From positions 14,442,422 to 14,506,421 of the forward strand of contig OZ036001.1 of NCBI GenBank assembly GCA_964035015.1: DNA of 64,000 nt. Direction: 5' to 3'. Below are positions 1-10,248 of the stretch, piece after piece. The notes beneath the pieces were generated by a model. That model was given only the letters and a program-made list of their open reading frames with translations, ran no database searches and had not been told where the DNA came from. Position 1 is the stretch's first letter. Each line of letters begins with the position of its first letter. Made by a program: the position numbers and the translations under genes. This DNA comes from Corallium rubrum. Its lineage: Eukaryota; Cnidaria; Anthozoa; Scleralcyonacea; Coralliidae.

Positions 1-716
1 AGAATTTTGGGGTGTTTTGGCAAGAAAATTTATGCGGTCTTTGTGTTTCGTTTTTGTATAATACGTATACATGAATAATAAATAAGAAATATTTAACGCT
101 CTGCCGAATCACTCATGTGAACTTTTATCATAAATGCAACTGGCTAGCATTATTCATCATGATACTCCCCACGATTATCCAGGATGCATTTAAATGTCGG
201 GAAGAAACATATATCTAATGTTGTTCTTGACTTTAACCAAAGCTATCGTTACAATTCTTTGGATGAACTTCGCAGAGTGGATTTATTGCAATTCATATTT
301 TGATGAATAAATTACACTGTATCTGAATTAATCAAGTTTTTAAACCGGCCAATCCGATTATAGAATCGACCAGCCGATGCCAGGGCCATTTTCGCCGACC
401 TCCCAACGTGGAGGCAAAATGCCCTGGGACGAGGTTGATCTAGAGGGGGGAGGGGGGGGGGCAGCTCCCACAGCTCTCCCCCTGGCTTCGCCACTGATGA
501 GTTTTGATACCCAATGAAAACCTGTAGGAAACTTCCTAGTGAACTGGATCACATTTCTTAATCTGCATGAAATCAATGAAGAAAACACCGCAAATCGCGA
601 TGCGAAGATGCGAATATACTCGTTTGAGAAGCAATTAAGATCAAACACTCTCTTCAGGGGACTCCAAACACTCGAGGGCTACGACTCGATTTTAATTTAT
701 TTTCTCGTGTTTGGAA
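1..716. other. Non-coding flank, no gene recognised
   Basis: AT-rich sequence without a convincing exon. A G-rich tract (about 441-461) followed at 480-498 by CCCCCTGGCTTCGCCACTG looks like the right end of a hAT-type element, because its reverse complement begins CAGTGGCGAAGCCAGG, close to the termini of the element at 717. Its left end was not found. Confidence 0.4.
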
Positions 717-1153
717 CAGTGGCGTAGCCAGGGTTGACCAATAGGGCGGGCACGAAATAACATTTCTAAAGAAGAGGGTAGCATGCCCCGGAAATTTTTT
801 GAAATTTAGGGTTTTTTGAAATGCCATTTCCTGCATTTTAAGGGAAGAATTTGTAGAATTCTGAAGATTATAAAATACGAAAATTAAATATTTACATTAT
901 TTTTTGGAGGATTGCGGCAAACATTTTAGTCAGTTTGATTATGTATTTATTGTGCATACAAGTATGTTAGTGAAAATAGCGTGCGGTATAGATTATTTAG
1001 TCACGAGTACACAAATCACGAATGGAAAACGCGTGGCCAGGCCACGGACTAGCGTTGGAGATTAGTAGAATAATGTCAATATAATGAATGTCGTCATTGA
1101 CACGGATTGGCCGGGCTTGATCCCGGCCTGGCCCGCCCTTGGCTATGCCACTG
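717..1153. mobile_element. hAT-type non-autonomous element (437 bp)
   Basis: Terminal inverted repeats read CAGTGGCGTAGCCAGGG on the left and, on the opposite strand at the right, CAGTGGCATAGCCAAGGG. The flanks are GTTTGGAA (709-716) and GTTTCGAA (1154-1161), an 8-bp target duplication with one mismatch, which is the hAT signature. No coding capacity. The inner segment GCATGCCCCGGAAA (782-795) followed by a GAAATGCCATTTCCTGC-like stretch recurs in the elements at 7883 and 9310. Confidence 0.85.
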
Positions 1154-1339
1154 GTTTCGAACTCTCTCCTCCGCAGAGGCTAAATTTCGGAGATTGGAGG
1201 TTTCGGGGGTCGTCGGAGATGCTCGGAGGCGTCAGCTGGACATAAGTAGTGCGGGCGAAACTAGTTTGGAACCCCTGATGAGACACTCAAACTCGTGTAT
1301 GATCTATTACATCAAACGACGAGAAGTGTGTTGAAAAGC

Positions 1340-1490
1340 CAAGGCGAAACCGAGGTCTTTTTAACCAACTTCGAGGTGTTTTGATATGACCTGACATCAG
1401 ATCAAACACAAGTTTCTAGTGTTTGATATAGCTCCTCAAATGAGTCGGTATTTTAAGAGAAATGTGAGGTGAAAATTGGCTTAATTTACG
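1340..1490. repeat. Interspersed repeat, copy 1
   Basis: The stretch from the CTTCGAGGTGTTTTGATA-like motif to GAAAATTGGCTTAATTTACG recurs in the same orientation at about 29,985-30,118, with the same order of sub-motifs (TTCGAGGTGTTTT, GTGTTTGATATAGCT-like, CTCAAA, AGAGAAAT, TTAATTTACG). Family not recognised. The right edge is the target site of the element at 1499. Confidence 0.6.
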
Positions 1491-1498
1491 ATAGCGTT

Positions 1499-1802
1499 AC
1501 CCATGCGAGTCAGAGCCCCTTTCCGACCTACGCAAGCTTCGGAGGAAAGTGGGCTCTGCCAACAAACTCGATATTTCTTTTTGAGCATGCGTGAACGGTT
1601 GCCAAGATACTATTTTGGGCCCAGGCTCCAACGCGTCACTTCCTATTTTCCTGCTTACGCGTGTTCGTAAACTAGAACTTGTTTGACCAGTTTAAGACCT
1701 GACAGACTCGCCCCAAACTTGGGGCGAAGATCGAGTTTGTTGGCAGAGCCCACTTTCCCCCGAAGCTTGCGTAGGTCGGAAAGGGGCTCTGACTTGCAGG
1801 GT
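1499..1802. mobile_element. Fold-back element with 11-bp target duplication (Mutator-like)
   Basis: A 304-bp inverted-repeat element. The left arm contains GTCAGAGCCCCTTTCC and the right arm is its complement; each arm is about 70 bp. Direct repeats ACGATAGCGTT lie at 1488-1498 and 1803-1813, a perfect 11-bp target duplication. A duplication of 9-11 bp fits Mutator-like elements. No coding sequence. Confidence 0.8.
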
Positions 1803-1918
1803 ACGATAGCGTTTGATCACATATCCAAACTCCATCTCGATCGGCACTGATTTCCTTTGTTTTTATCGTATGAATTATTAATGAGGTTAATTAAGAGTAC
1901 TTTTTTTTTGAAAACTAG

Positions 1919-2488
1919 ATCTTTGACAACAACGGCAAGTATCTCAGGAATATAAATTGTCTTGACCCGAATGGGGAATCATTTTGCCCATATGACGTGA
2001 CCGTTGACGACGAAGGTAACATCATTGCGCTGGATCGAGAGAAGGGGAAAGTGAGAATTTACAAAAAGGATCAAATTATGCTGGAGTTTGGCGACGTTGG
2101 GACAGGTGATTGCGAATTTATCAATCCATCGTACATTGCTGTGAATAAGAACCGTCATATTATTGTAAGTGACATGGGCAATGACAGACTTCAAGTCTTG
2201 ACCAGCGCTGGGAAGCTTCTATTCAAATTCGGTCAAACTGGCATGGCTAATGGCGAATTCCGCTGGCCGACTGGAATTGCTGTTAAAATGAATGGCGATA
2301 TCGTCGTGGCCGACTCGTGCAATAATCGTATACAAACGTTCCGTGCCGATGGCACTTTCGGCTCTAGTCGTGGACCATCGGAGTGTAGAGAAGACGATGT
2401 GTTGAAATTGCCTGAGGGGGTGGCTGTAGACGAACATGAAACCATCTTTGTCGCTGACTGGGGCCATAACCGCGTTCAAATTTTGTGA
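1919..2488 (+). CDS. NHL-repeat beta-propeller protein, terminal exon (TRIM2/3/71-like)
   Basis: An open frame of about 189 codons follows a splice acceptor (TTTTTTTTTGAAAACTAG, ending at 1918) and ends in TGA at 2486-2488. It contains at least three NHL-type blades: VDDEGNIIALDREKGKVRIY, then NKNRHIIVSDMGNDRLQVL, then KMNGDIVVADSCNNRIQTF, and a closing DEHETIFVADWGHNRVQIL. The last blade ends at the stop, as in TRIM-NHL proteins, where the propeller is C-terminal and binds RNA or protein partners. The family also usually carries RING, B-box and filamin domains; none is seen here, so the 5' exons lie left of the window or the gene is a fragment. The frame is undamaged. TRIM2/3/71-like is a family-level guess; other NHL proteins are possible. 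Confidence 0.8.
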   Translation: MFDNNGKYLRNINCLDPNGESFCPYDVTVDDEGNIIALDREKGKVRIYKKDQIMLEFGDVGTGDCEFINPSYIAVNKNRHIIVSDMGNDRLQVLTSAGKLLFKFGQTGMANGEFRWPTGIAVKMNGDIVVADSCNNRIQTFRADGTFGSSRGPSECREDDVLKLPEGVAVDEHETIFVADWGHNRVQIL

Positions 2489-2636
2489 ATTAGTTACCCT
2501 TCCACGTCCATCGTTGTAGTGGGACAACTTTTGCCGAATGTTTACTCTGTCCAACGCCACGCAGAAATAGTCAAACTGCATATGAAGTTTACAACATAAT
2601 CATTATTCATTAAATCGCGTATAACACGAAAGTTAA

Positions 2637-3151
2637 AGGACATTGGCAATAAAAAATAAGTTTGTCTCATTTGAAAGAACTCGCTGGTCAAATGGTATAA
2701 CAAGACCTTTTACAATTTTTTCCCGTATCTGTTTTGGTTTTGGAAATATTTCGACCAAAGACAGCGTGCTGTCCGCCATCTTGCTGTAATATTGGGTCTA
2801 ATTAACTTGGAAACGGGTGACGTCACAACCAAGCGTAAACCTGATGAAACTACTCCGTGGGTGACCAGATTTCCATGGAAGGCATTTTAAATATTGTGGG
2901 TCAATTTAAAATGGAAATAGCGCAACAAAAAATCGAGTTTCTAAGATAAAAATTTCAGTTTACCCTGGTTATGTCGTCACATGCATAATTTTGCATATCG
3001 AAAATAATTCCAAGATAGCGGACAGCACGCTGTCTTTAGTCAAAATATTTCCAAAACCAAAATAGATACGGAAAAATTGTAAAAGGTCTTCTTATACCAT
3101 TTGACGAGTTCTTTCAAATGAGACAAACTTATTTTTTATTGCCAATGTCCT
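2637..3151. mobile_element. Fold-back MITE with about 140-bp arms
   Basis: The left arm (2637-2780, starting AGGACATTGGCAAT) is mirrored by the right arm (3011-3151, ending ATTGCCAATGTCCT). The arms include the shared motif GACAGCGTGCTGTCC. No clean target duplication was found. Related sequence (TTTGTC..CATTTGAAAGAA and GCAGTTTTTCGTTT) reappears around 3170-3220, 25,160-25,215 and 25,975-26,045. Confidence 0.75.
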
Positions 3152-3436
3152 GTAAGCTTGTTTTGACAAAGTAACGTCTTGCAGTTTTTCGTTTGCTTGC
3201 TTCGTTTTTGAAATATTTCAATAGCGCTCCGTCATGATGACGTCAGGCTTGATGTTTGTCCGCTTTTACCCACAATTCTTGCAGTCCGAACAATAGATAA
3301 TGGCTCATTTGCAATAATTTGAAAGTCAATTTTGCTTCGTTTGTCCGCTTTTTGTGCTATTAGGGACCTTACTACGGTTCCAGTTTGAGCGTGGACACGT
3401 GTAATTTGACGACACACGTTTCACGCGGGAAACTAA

Positions 3437-3821
3437 GGCCTGTTTTAGACGGCGTGCTTTTCATGTGCCGAATATAATAGTAATTTGGGACGACTCAAAT
3501 CTATTTAGTACGGCAGTCAATTTATACGGCGAACCAAATGGGTCGCACAAAATACCGTTTCGTATTCCTATGAACCTAATATAGAAAATACATTTTAATA
3601 ATTTATGCATTAGATACGGTACATGAGAAGTTCGCCGTCTAAATCTAAATCGATCTAAACCATCGTCGCACCAAATGCACTAAGTACGACCAATTCAGTC
3701 GAACTTAGGTCGAACCAAATAAAAATTGCCGTACCTATTCGATTTAGATGCCGTGCTTGTCATGAACCTAATCTCTCCTATTAGGTTCGGCACGTGAAAA
3801 GCACGCCGTCTAAAACAGGCC
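3437..3821. mobile_element. Harbinger-type MITE (TAA target duplication)
   Basis: Inverted termini GGCCTGTTTTAGACGGCGTG and its complement at the right end, about 40 bp. Flanked by TAA at 3434-3436 and 3822-3824, the three-base TWA duplication typical of PIF/Harbinger. 385 bp, non-coding. Nested inside the fold-back at 3363-6522. Confidence 0.85.
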
Positions 3822-4055
3822 TAACACGTTGCTAAGCGGAAACTGCAACGTTACTAAGGCCAAACGGTATTGTTTCAATCTGAAACGAGTGCCAAATTTT
3901 CAAAGCAAATGTGGGCATGTTTATAACTCATCTTTATACACAATTAAATCTTCGTCAAGTGAAGCTAAGAACACCACAGTGCTTTTCCGAACGGCCATTA
4001 CGCTGACAAACCCCACAAACGCGACCATTCTATTGCCTATTGTATCAACAAGAAA

Positions 4056-6182
4056 AAAATTAAGAAACCGAAAGTATGTTACAAAGAATTTCGATCATTA
4101 AAACACTTTGAAGCCAGAGCTTTTCAAAATGACCTCCAGAATGTCCCATGGGATGCAATAAAACCCTTTGATGATATTGAGGATAGTTGGAATGCATGGA
4201 AATGTCTGTATCTTGAAGCATTGAACAAGCATGCTCCAATTAAAAGAATAAAGATCCGTCAAAAAGGGAAACCCTGGTTTGCATCAGATCTACATGCTAT
4301 GATCATCCAGAGAGATAAGATTTTTAAAAAAGCGTCAAAGTCAACAAACGAAAAAGAGAAGAAAAATCTATGGGAAGGCTATTTGGCGATGCGGAACAAA
4401 ATTAAGATTTTAGTTAAGCAAGCTAAAGCCGAATATTATAATCGGTTAATTAAGGAGAAAAAACAATGTCCTAGAGAACAATGGAGAATCATAAGACAAG
4501 TTTTTCCATCATCCAAGCACAGTTCAAATTTCCCTGAATGTGACGATACGAAGGCCTGTGCCGAAAATTTCAATAAATATTTCACTAATATAGGCGAAAA
4601 AATACAGTCGGAACTCGGATCAATGGGTAACGAATTCAACTTCCCCTTTAATGTCACATCTTGCTTTGAATTAAATCAAGTTGCACAATCCGAAGTAGTG
4701 CAGATTATCTCAAGTTTATCCAGTGATAAAGCTACTGGTATCGATACTATTGACATTAGGACGTTGAAGATAGCGGTAGGCGTTCATTCCGTACTGGAAT
4801 CCATCACTTATTTAATTAACCTCTCGATAGAACAGTCTGTCATACCTGCAGAGTGGAAATCAGCTGTGGTAACTCCAATTTTTAAAAGTGGTGATAAAAA
4901 TATCAAATCGAATTTTCGACCGATTTCAGTTCTTCCTATTTTATCGAAGGTGTTGGAGAAATTGGTATGCAAACAGTTGATAACTTATCTAAATGAAAAC
5001 TCTTTGCTATATAAATTTCAATCAAGTTATCTCAAGGGTTTTTCTACGATCACGGCTTTGACCTGTATAACGAATGATATGTTTAATTCAATGGAAAATA
5101 AAGAAATCACATTACTTACTCTATTAGATCTTAGCAAAGCCTTTGACAGTCTGGATCACAGAATGCTTGTGGACAAGCTCCATAAATATGGTATTACCGG
5201 CACACCTCTAAAGTGGTTTACAAACTATTTGGCCGACAGAACACAATGCGTAAAGATTGGTTGCACAAGGTCAGATCCTTTGAAAGTAATCTGTGGTGTC
5301 CCTCAAGGATCTGTTTTAGGTCCTATTCTTTTCATACTCTACATCAATGAATTGCCGGAAATTCTTGCTCAACACTCTATTAATAGCGGATGGGAACCGT
5401 CAAATTTACATCTTTATGCCGATGACCAGCAATTGTATAAAAGCTGCCGGGTCTCAGAGTTGAACGAGTCATTGAATCAGATGAGATCGGAGCTTATACA
5501 TATAAATGATTGGCTGATTGCAAATAAATTGAAACCAAATGTTGGAAAGTATAAATTTCAAATCACTGGAACAAAAAACCAACTTTCAAAAATAAATGAC
5601 ATCGAACAGATTAAGTTGGACATTGGTGAAGAGTGTATCAGGCCGGAGGACACTGTAGTCAATCTGGGTATGACGCTCGACCAGCATCTTTCATGGAGAC
5701 CACACGTCGAGAGGCTCTGGAAAGAAAGTATTGGTAAACTTCGGCAACTGAAATCAATTCGTGAGTGCATGCCCAGAGAGACTTTTAAAGATCTTGTAAA
5801 CTGTGTCGTTTTGTCTAAAGTGGAATATGGCAACATTGTCTATGGTAATGCTAACAAGGGTGTTCAAGATATTGTGCAGAGAATCCAAAATGCAGCTGCA
5901 AAAACTGTAACTAAGTCAAGAAAGTTTGACCATGTAACACCTTTACTAGACGAATTAAATTGGCTTCGTATGTCTGATCGTTGTTACTTGCAGCGTTGTT
6001 CCCTACTTTATAAATGTTTAAATGGAGATGGTCCAACATATCTTTCGGACAAATTAATACCTTTGTCATATAAGCACAATTATCGAACAAGATCGGCGGC
6101 AAATGGACACTTGACCATTCCCAAGCCACGTACGAACAGTAAAATAATTTTAAGGCCAATTTTAAGTAACCATTATAAATAG
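4056..6182 (+). CDS. LINE reverse transcriptase (partial ORF2)
   Basis: The frame is open from about 4056; the first ATG is at 4221 (653 codons from there), but homology-like sequence starts earlier (AFQNDLQNVPWDAI), so the ATG is not the true start. RT landmarks follow in order: DKATGIDTIDIRTLK, the fingers motif FRPISVLPILSKVLEK, LTLLDLSKAFDSLDH (first catalytic Asp), GVPQGSVLGPILFILYINEL, and LYADDQQLY (the catalytic YADD box). A C-terminal LGMTLDQHLSWRPHVE and NAAAKTVTKSRKFDHVTPLL thumb region of the CR1/L2 type completes it. The RT frame has no internal stop, so insertion was fairly recent. The N-terminal endonuclease is lost, so it cannot retrotranspose alone. Confidence 0.9.
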   Translation, partial: KIKKPKVCYKEFRSLKHFEARAFQNDLQNVPWDAIKPFDDIEDSWNAWKCLYLEALNKHAPIKRIKIRQKGKPWFASDLHAMIIQRDKIFKKASKSTNEKEKKNLWEGYLAMRNKIKILVKQAKAEYYNRLIKEKKQCPREQWRIIRQVFPSSKHSSNFPECDDTKACAENFNKYFTNIGEKIQSELGSMGNEFNFPFNVTSCFELNQVAQSEVVQIISSLSSDKATGIDTIDIRTLKIAVGVHSVLESITYLINLSIEQSVIPAEWKSAVVTPIFKSGDKNIKSNFRPISVLPILSKVLEKLVCKQLITYLNENSLLYKFQSSYLKGFSTITALTCITNDMFNSMENKEITLLTLLDLSKAFDSLDHRMLVDKLHKYGITGTPLKWFTNYLADRTQCVKIGCTRSDPLKVICGVPQGSVLGPILFILYINELPEILAQHSINSGWEPSNLHLYADDQQLYKSCRVSELNESLNQMRSELIHINDWLIANKLKPNVGKYKFQITGTKNQLSKINDIEQIKLDIGEECIRPEDTVVNLGMTLDQHLSWRPHVERLWKESIGKLRQLKSIRECMPRETFKDLVNCVVLSKVEYGNIVYGNANKGVQDIVQRIQNAAAKTVTKSRKFDHVTPLLDELNWLRMSDRCYLQRCSLLYKCLNGDGPTYLSDKLIPLSYKHNYRTRSAANGHLTIPKPRTNSKIILRPILSNHYK

Positions 6183-6311
6183 GTACTAAATAGTAACTTA
6201 ACTAATATGACAGTAACTTTTGATAGATTATAATATAGTAATAACTTTAATCTGTAAACAGAGTGTAAAATGAAAAACCACTTCGTGGATTTTTCACTCT
6301 TTAATAAATTC

Positions 6312-6420
6312 ATCCATTCATTCATTCATTCATTCATTCATTCATTCATTCATTCATTCATTCATTCATTCATTCATTCATTCATTCATTCATTCATTCA
6401 TTCATTCATTCATTCATTCA
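6312..6420. repeat. (TTCA)n microsatellite, LINE 3' tail
   Basis: About 27 perfect tetranucleotide units directly after the LINE 3' UTR. Confidence 0.95.
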
Positions 6421-6788
6421 AGAAACAATGTCGTTTTTGGCCTTAGTAACGTTACAGTTTCCGCTTAGCAACATGTAGTTTACCGACATGTCCACGCTCA
6501 AACCGGAACCGTAGTAAAGATCTACGACGGCAAGCACAACGACGTCTTGTAAACAAAATAAATATTCTGGTTTCGAAATACTGAAGAAGATGAATAATAT
6601 TTAGTCCCAAGGGTAATCCTAACACTGTTCTCGTTCTTTATACAACGCCACTTGGAGCATTTTCACGTCTTCAGAACGACGTCAACCGCCAAAAGATGAG
6701 AACTGTTGCCTAAGATTGATGTTAATACAGACACTACAATCATTTTATCAGCACCGTGGCGTTTTGGAAATCATTTAACTTGCTTTAA

Positions 6789-7458
6789 GGTGGCTCCATA
6801 CAGTTTCTTGAAAAATGGAAAATACAAGTTTGAGAGTCCAAAACACGTGATTAAACAATTCGGAAAAAGAATAAAACTAAATGTTATGCATAGTTAAACT
6901 GCTACCAAATAAATAGCAACAGTTGTTGCTATGGCAACAATGACGTTTCAAAATGGCTGCCAATTACCCTTCAAACTAATTTAATTCGGAAAAAAACATT
7001 GGTGACGACCCCCAATTTTTTTTTCATTAAAACTTTTCTTGAAGTATGAGTAATCAATAGGCGCCGGCCGATTTTAAAAATATTCTGTAAAAGGAATAAT
7101 TTTTTTTCCGGAAAAATCATGTTTGTTAATTTTTAAAAAATTTCGTTCTACAGATTTTTTTTTTAAATCGGCCTAATGATTACTCATGCTTCCAGGAAAG
7201 TTTTGATGAAAAAAAAATTGGGGGTCACCAAAGTTTTTTTCGAATTAAATTACTTTGAAAGGTAATTGGCAGCCATTTTGAAATGTCATTGTTGCCATAG
7301 CAACAACTGTTGCTATTTATTTGGTAACAGTTTTTGATTGTCTGACTGTTTAATTATGCATAACATTTAGTTTTATTCTTTTTCCGAATTGTTTAATCAC
7401 GTGTTTTGGACTCTCAAACTTGTATTTTCCATTTTTCAAGAAATTGTATAGAGCCACC
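6789..7458. mobile_element. TTAA-flanked fold-back MITE (670 bp)
   Basis: Nearly the whole element is one inverted repeat with arms of about 270 bp. Termini are GGTGGCTCC / GGAGCCACC. Both flanks are TTAA (6785-6788 and 7459-7462), the target duplication of piggyBac and Kolobok transposons. No open frame of interest. A short second inverted repeat (CTCTCAAA.. to ..TTTGAGAG, 7463-7558) lies directly to its right. Confidence 0.85.
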
Positions 7459-7882
7459 TTAACTCTCAAAGTTTGCCATGGTTAGTTCGTTCTTGGCGAA
7501 AAATTAGGCTTTCGGCCCAAATTTCCCAAAACAAACTATCCACGGCAAATTTTGAGAGATGATAGCGCGAAAACTACTCATCAGACTCTCTTGAAATTTT
7601 CAGTGAGTGCTCCTGCCATGCTCCCCTGTACAATAAAACAACAAAAATGCCAACGAATTTTTCTTTTCATAGACACTTTAAATATCAAATATAATAATCA
7701 GTTGACTGTGAGTTTTTTAAATTGCAAAATTCATGTTGCGTTTTAACCACCGTTGTCGTCCTACAGCGTCTTAAGGACCCTAGTAGTAATAGCATGCAGC
7801 TCGACGGTACACTATTTGGTTTGATATGCAAACGTTACATGTGCATAATGACCTAAGGCGGAGAAGGTTATATGTCTTTGCT

Positions 7883-8360
7883 CAGGGACCGCGGAGCAGG
7901 GGGTCTAGCCCCCCCCCCCCCTTAATAATTTTTCAAAGTAAATTAATATTGTGCTTCCAAAAAGTATTTTATTGCAATAGACAGAAAAATTGTTCAATCA
8001 GTCACTCCAGCACACGCAGCTGTCTGCACTTGAACATTATATCAACAATACAAAGCAAGCTGGGAGCATACCAGAAATGAGTACTGTTACTGTTGACAAT
8101 ATGTTGTGTTGGGTGTTTGTTCTGGTTTGCTCTTATACATAAATCTTAATCTATTAATGGCAACAAACAAAGTGTTGTCTTTTGAGAGTTTTCTGACTTT
8201 CAGAATTCTGTAATTCTTCCCTGAAACTGCAGGAAATGGCATTTCCGAGACTGTAGATTTCAAACATTTCCGGGGGGCATGTCCCCGGACCCCATAGAAG
8301 AGTCCCTTTAGTGAATACCCCCCCCCCCCCCTCAATATAAAAATCGTTCCGCGGTCCCTG
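7883..8360. mobile_element. hAT-like non-autonomous element
   Basis: Termini CAGGGACCGCGGA (left) and TCCGCGGTCCCTG (right), each followed by C or G runs. The flanks CTTTGCT and CGTTGCT agree at six of seven positions. The inside carries GGGGGGCATGTCCCCGGAC and GAAATGCCATTTCCTGC-like sequence (antisense), shared with the elements at 717 and 9310. Confidence 0.7.
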
Positions 8361-8435
8361 CGTTGCTATTATTAAACGAGTGAGTCGGTTGAGTTGATCG
8401 ACCGAAGTCGGAGTCTACAGCCACAAGGTTCCTCT

Positions 8436-8652
8436 GCCATTGGCTATTACCCCTAAGGCAGGGGTGGGCAGCACTCCCATCCCAGATGGAGAACCTGATG
8501 AGAAACCTTAACCCTTGAAGCACAGGAGAGAATCAGGAACTCTATTCGCATGAAGTTTTCCATCCCAATACTAACCCTATTCAACCAGGCTTAACTTCAG
8601 TGCATGTGGTGAGAAGGCAGCGCGCTAATGCCTTATGCCACCCGTGCCTAAT
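8436..8652 (-). mobile_element. 5S-rRNA-like SINE, copy A
   Basis: Read on the minus strand it begins GGCACGGGTGGCATAAGGC and contains GAAGTTAAGCCTGGTTG then GGGTTAGTATTGGGATGG, which parallels the internal-control half of 5S rRNA (GCTAAGC.. / GGTTAGTACTTGGATGGG). It continues into a body ending in CTCTCCTGTGCTTC. The same head and body recur at 31,545-31,762. No poly(A) tail or clear target duplication was found. Confidence 0.6.
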
Positions 8653-8887
8653 CAAACGAAATCACTTGAAATTCTACATGTTTGATGTTGTGGGTGGCAC
8701 ACACGCACGTGCTTCTTTCGAAATAAGTTTGGTTTGATAATAGCGAAGATTGATATATAACTTTTCCTGATAAATAATTGTGCACAAATCGAAAATAAAG
8801 CATCGTGGTCTGCGTGCGAGGGTAAGAGTGAAGTTGATGGTGTAGGAAGAAGCGCATGCGCTAAATAACCGACGATCACGTGCTGCC

Positions 8888-8934
8888 AACCTCGTACCCA
8901 GGGTCTGGAGATAAGCCCCTGGGTACGAGGTTGC
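8888..8934. mobile_element. 47-bp palindromic mini-element with 9-bp target duplication
   Basis: AACCTCGTACCCAGGG and its complement CCCTGGGTACGAGGTT surround a short loop. Direct repeats CGTGCTGCC at 8879-8887 and 8935-8943. Close relative at 61,581-61,634. Confidence 0.75.
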
Positions 8935-9309
8935 CGTGCTGCCAGGAGTAGATTATTATTGCATGAGACTTTTTTGATATCAAGAATTATCAAGGTCGAA
9001 GTCTGTGTTATCTACCGAAGCGGCGAAGACTGAGCCGCTGAGTGAGGCTGATAATGCGGTCTGAGACCTTGATAATTCTTCATATCAAAAAATTGGAATT
9101 TAATATTTATTTAATATTTATTATGCATTTCCGGTTGAAAATGTAAAGAAAATGGCTTCCTTAGACCCAAAGAAACGTTCAAAAAACATACGGTTGCTTC
9201 TTTCCCGCGCTTTTCTTCGGTTTGCCTAGCTGGCCAGGTTCACGTCAGTACATGCATGATAACTCCTTTTTGCTACAGATAATACCTCCAGAAACTACAG
9301 ATAATAGAA

Positions 9310-9698
9310 GGGGCGTCGGAACGACATTAAAAGTGGGGGGAGGGGGGTGGCGCCCGAAATATTTAGGGAGGTCCGGGGCATGCTCCCCCGGGAAATTTTG
9401 AAATCTAGAGTCTCTGAAATGCCATTTCTTGCATTTTAGAATAAGGATTTACAGAATCTAAAGGTCCAAAAACGTCATAAAATACTCAAAAAACAACACT
9501 TTTCCGGACATTGAATATCTCAGTGCATACAAATTTCTTTATTATATCAGTTTATTCAAAGTCGTGGGTTAGCTATGGTTAGTGATTTTGTTAATCATAA
9601 CTTTATTACTGGCCTTGTTAAAAAGTGGGAGTGGGGCCCAAACCTATTCTGCCCCCCCCCCCTCAAAAAAAAAGTGGGGCCCCCCAGGACCGACGCCT
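9310..9698. mobile_element. hAT-like non-autonomous element
   Basis: Ends read GGGGCGTCGG.. and ..CCGACGCC with G and C runs just inside. The interior repeats GGGGCATGCTCCCCCGGGAA and GAAATGCCATTTCTTGC, as in the elements at 717 and 7883. Target duplication not resolved. Confidence 0.55.
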
Positions 9699-9837
9699 CG
9701 AACCCCAGAACCGGTCTCGAATTGGAAGACAAATTCGGAACCGTTCTCGAATTAGTACGGTTTCGTCTGTTTACACGGCGAAATAGGACAAATTCGATAC
9801 CCATCTCGAATTCGTCCAGCACCGTGTAAACGTAGCC

Positions 9838-10248
9838 TGAGACCCCCTTTACACGATGCCAGTACAATTTGGAAACGGAACAAAATCATACCGGTGTGTA
9901 AAAAAAAATCTTGCGTTAACACGGTGCCGGTATAATATAATGACGGATTAGCATGTGACTATTCTCTTCCAATGAGAATTGAGAAGACTTTGTGAATACT
10001 GCTGACCCGAATACTGTGGTCGTATATATCGTGATTACCGTACTCAACTGTTACGGCACGAGCGCGAGCGTTTACACGATACCGGTTAGTGTTCCATTTT
10101 CATTTCATTCCATCAAGAAACCCGTCTTCATTTTGTGCCGTTTTCATGTCATTTTTGTGCCGGTATCGTGTAAAAGCAAGGCCTAAACGGGATGATTTTG
10201 TTCCGTTTTCAAATAGTACCGCGGGCATCGTGTAAACGGGGTCTTAGA
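9838..10248. mobile_element. Inverted-repeat MITE
   Basis: The left arm GACCCCCTTTACACGATGCC..AACGGAACAAAATCAT matches the complement of the right arm (GATTTTGTTCCG.. to ..GTAAACGGGGTC). Arms about 50 bp. Flanks TGA/TTA suggest a 3-bp duplication with one change, but this is weak. Confidence 0.6.

Larger units (their letters stand above)
3877..6420 (+). mobile_element. 5'-truncated LINE (CR1/L2-type) with (TTCA)n tail
   Basis: A retrotransposon relic holding the end of the endonuclease-to-RT linker, a reverse transcriptase, a short 3' UTR with AATAAA at 6303, and a (TTCA)n tail at 6312-6420. Short tandem 3' tails instead of poly(A) are usual for CR1/L2-group LINEs. Most of the 5' half (ORF1 and endonuclease) is missing, as in target-primed integration that stopped early. 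It sits in the loop of the fold-back element at 3363. Confidence 0.85.
3363..6522. mobile_element. Fold-back DNA element interrupted by a MITE and a LINE
   Basis: The outer arms contain TTACTACGGTTCC and GAGCGTGGACA (left, 3367-3398) and their complement (right, 6485-6518). The arms resume at 3825-3876 (GCTAAGCGGAAACTGCAACG) opposite 6421-6470. Joining the left arm across the 3437-3821 insertion restores the match, so the host element was about 250 bp before two later insertions: a TAA-flanked MITE in the left arm and a LINE in the loop. Confidence 0.75.
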
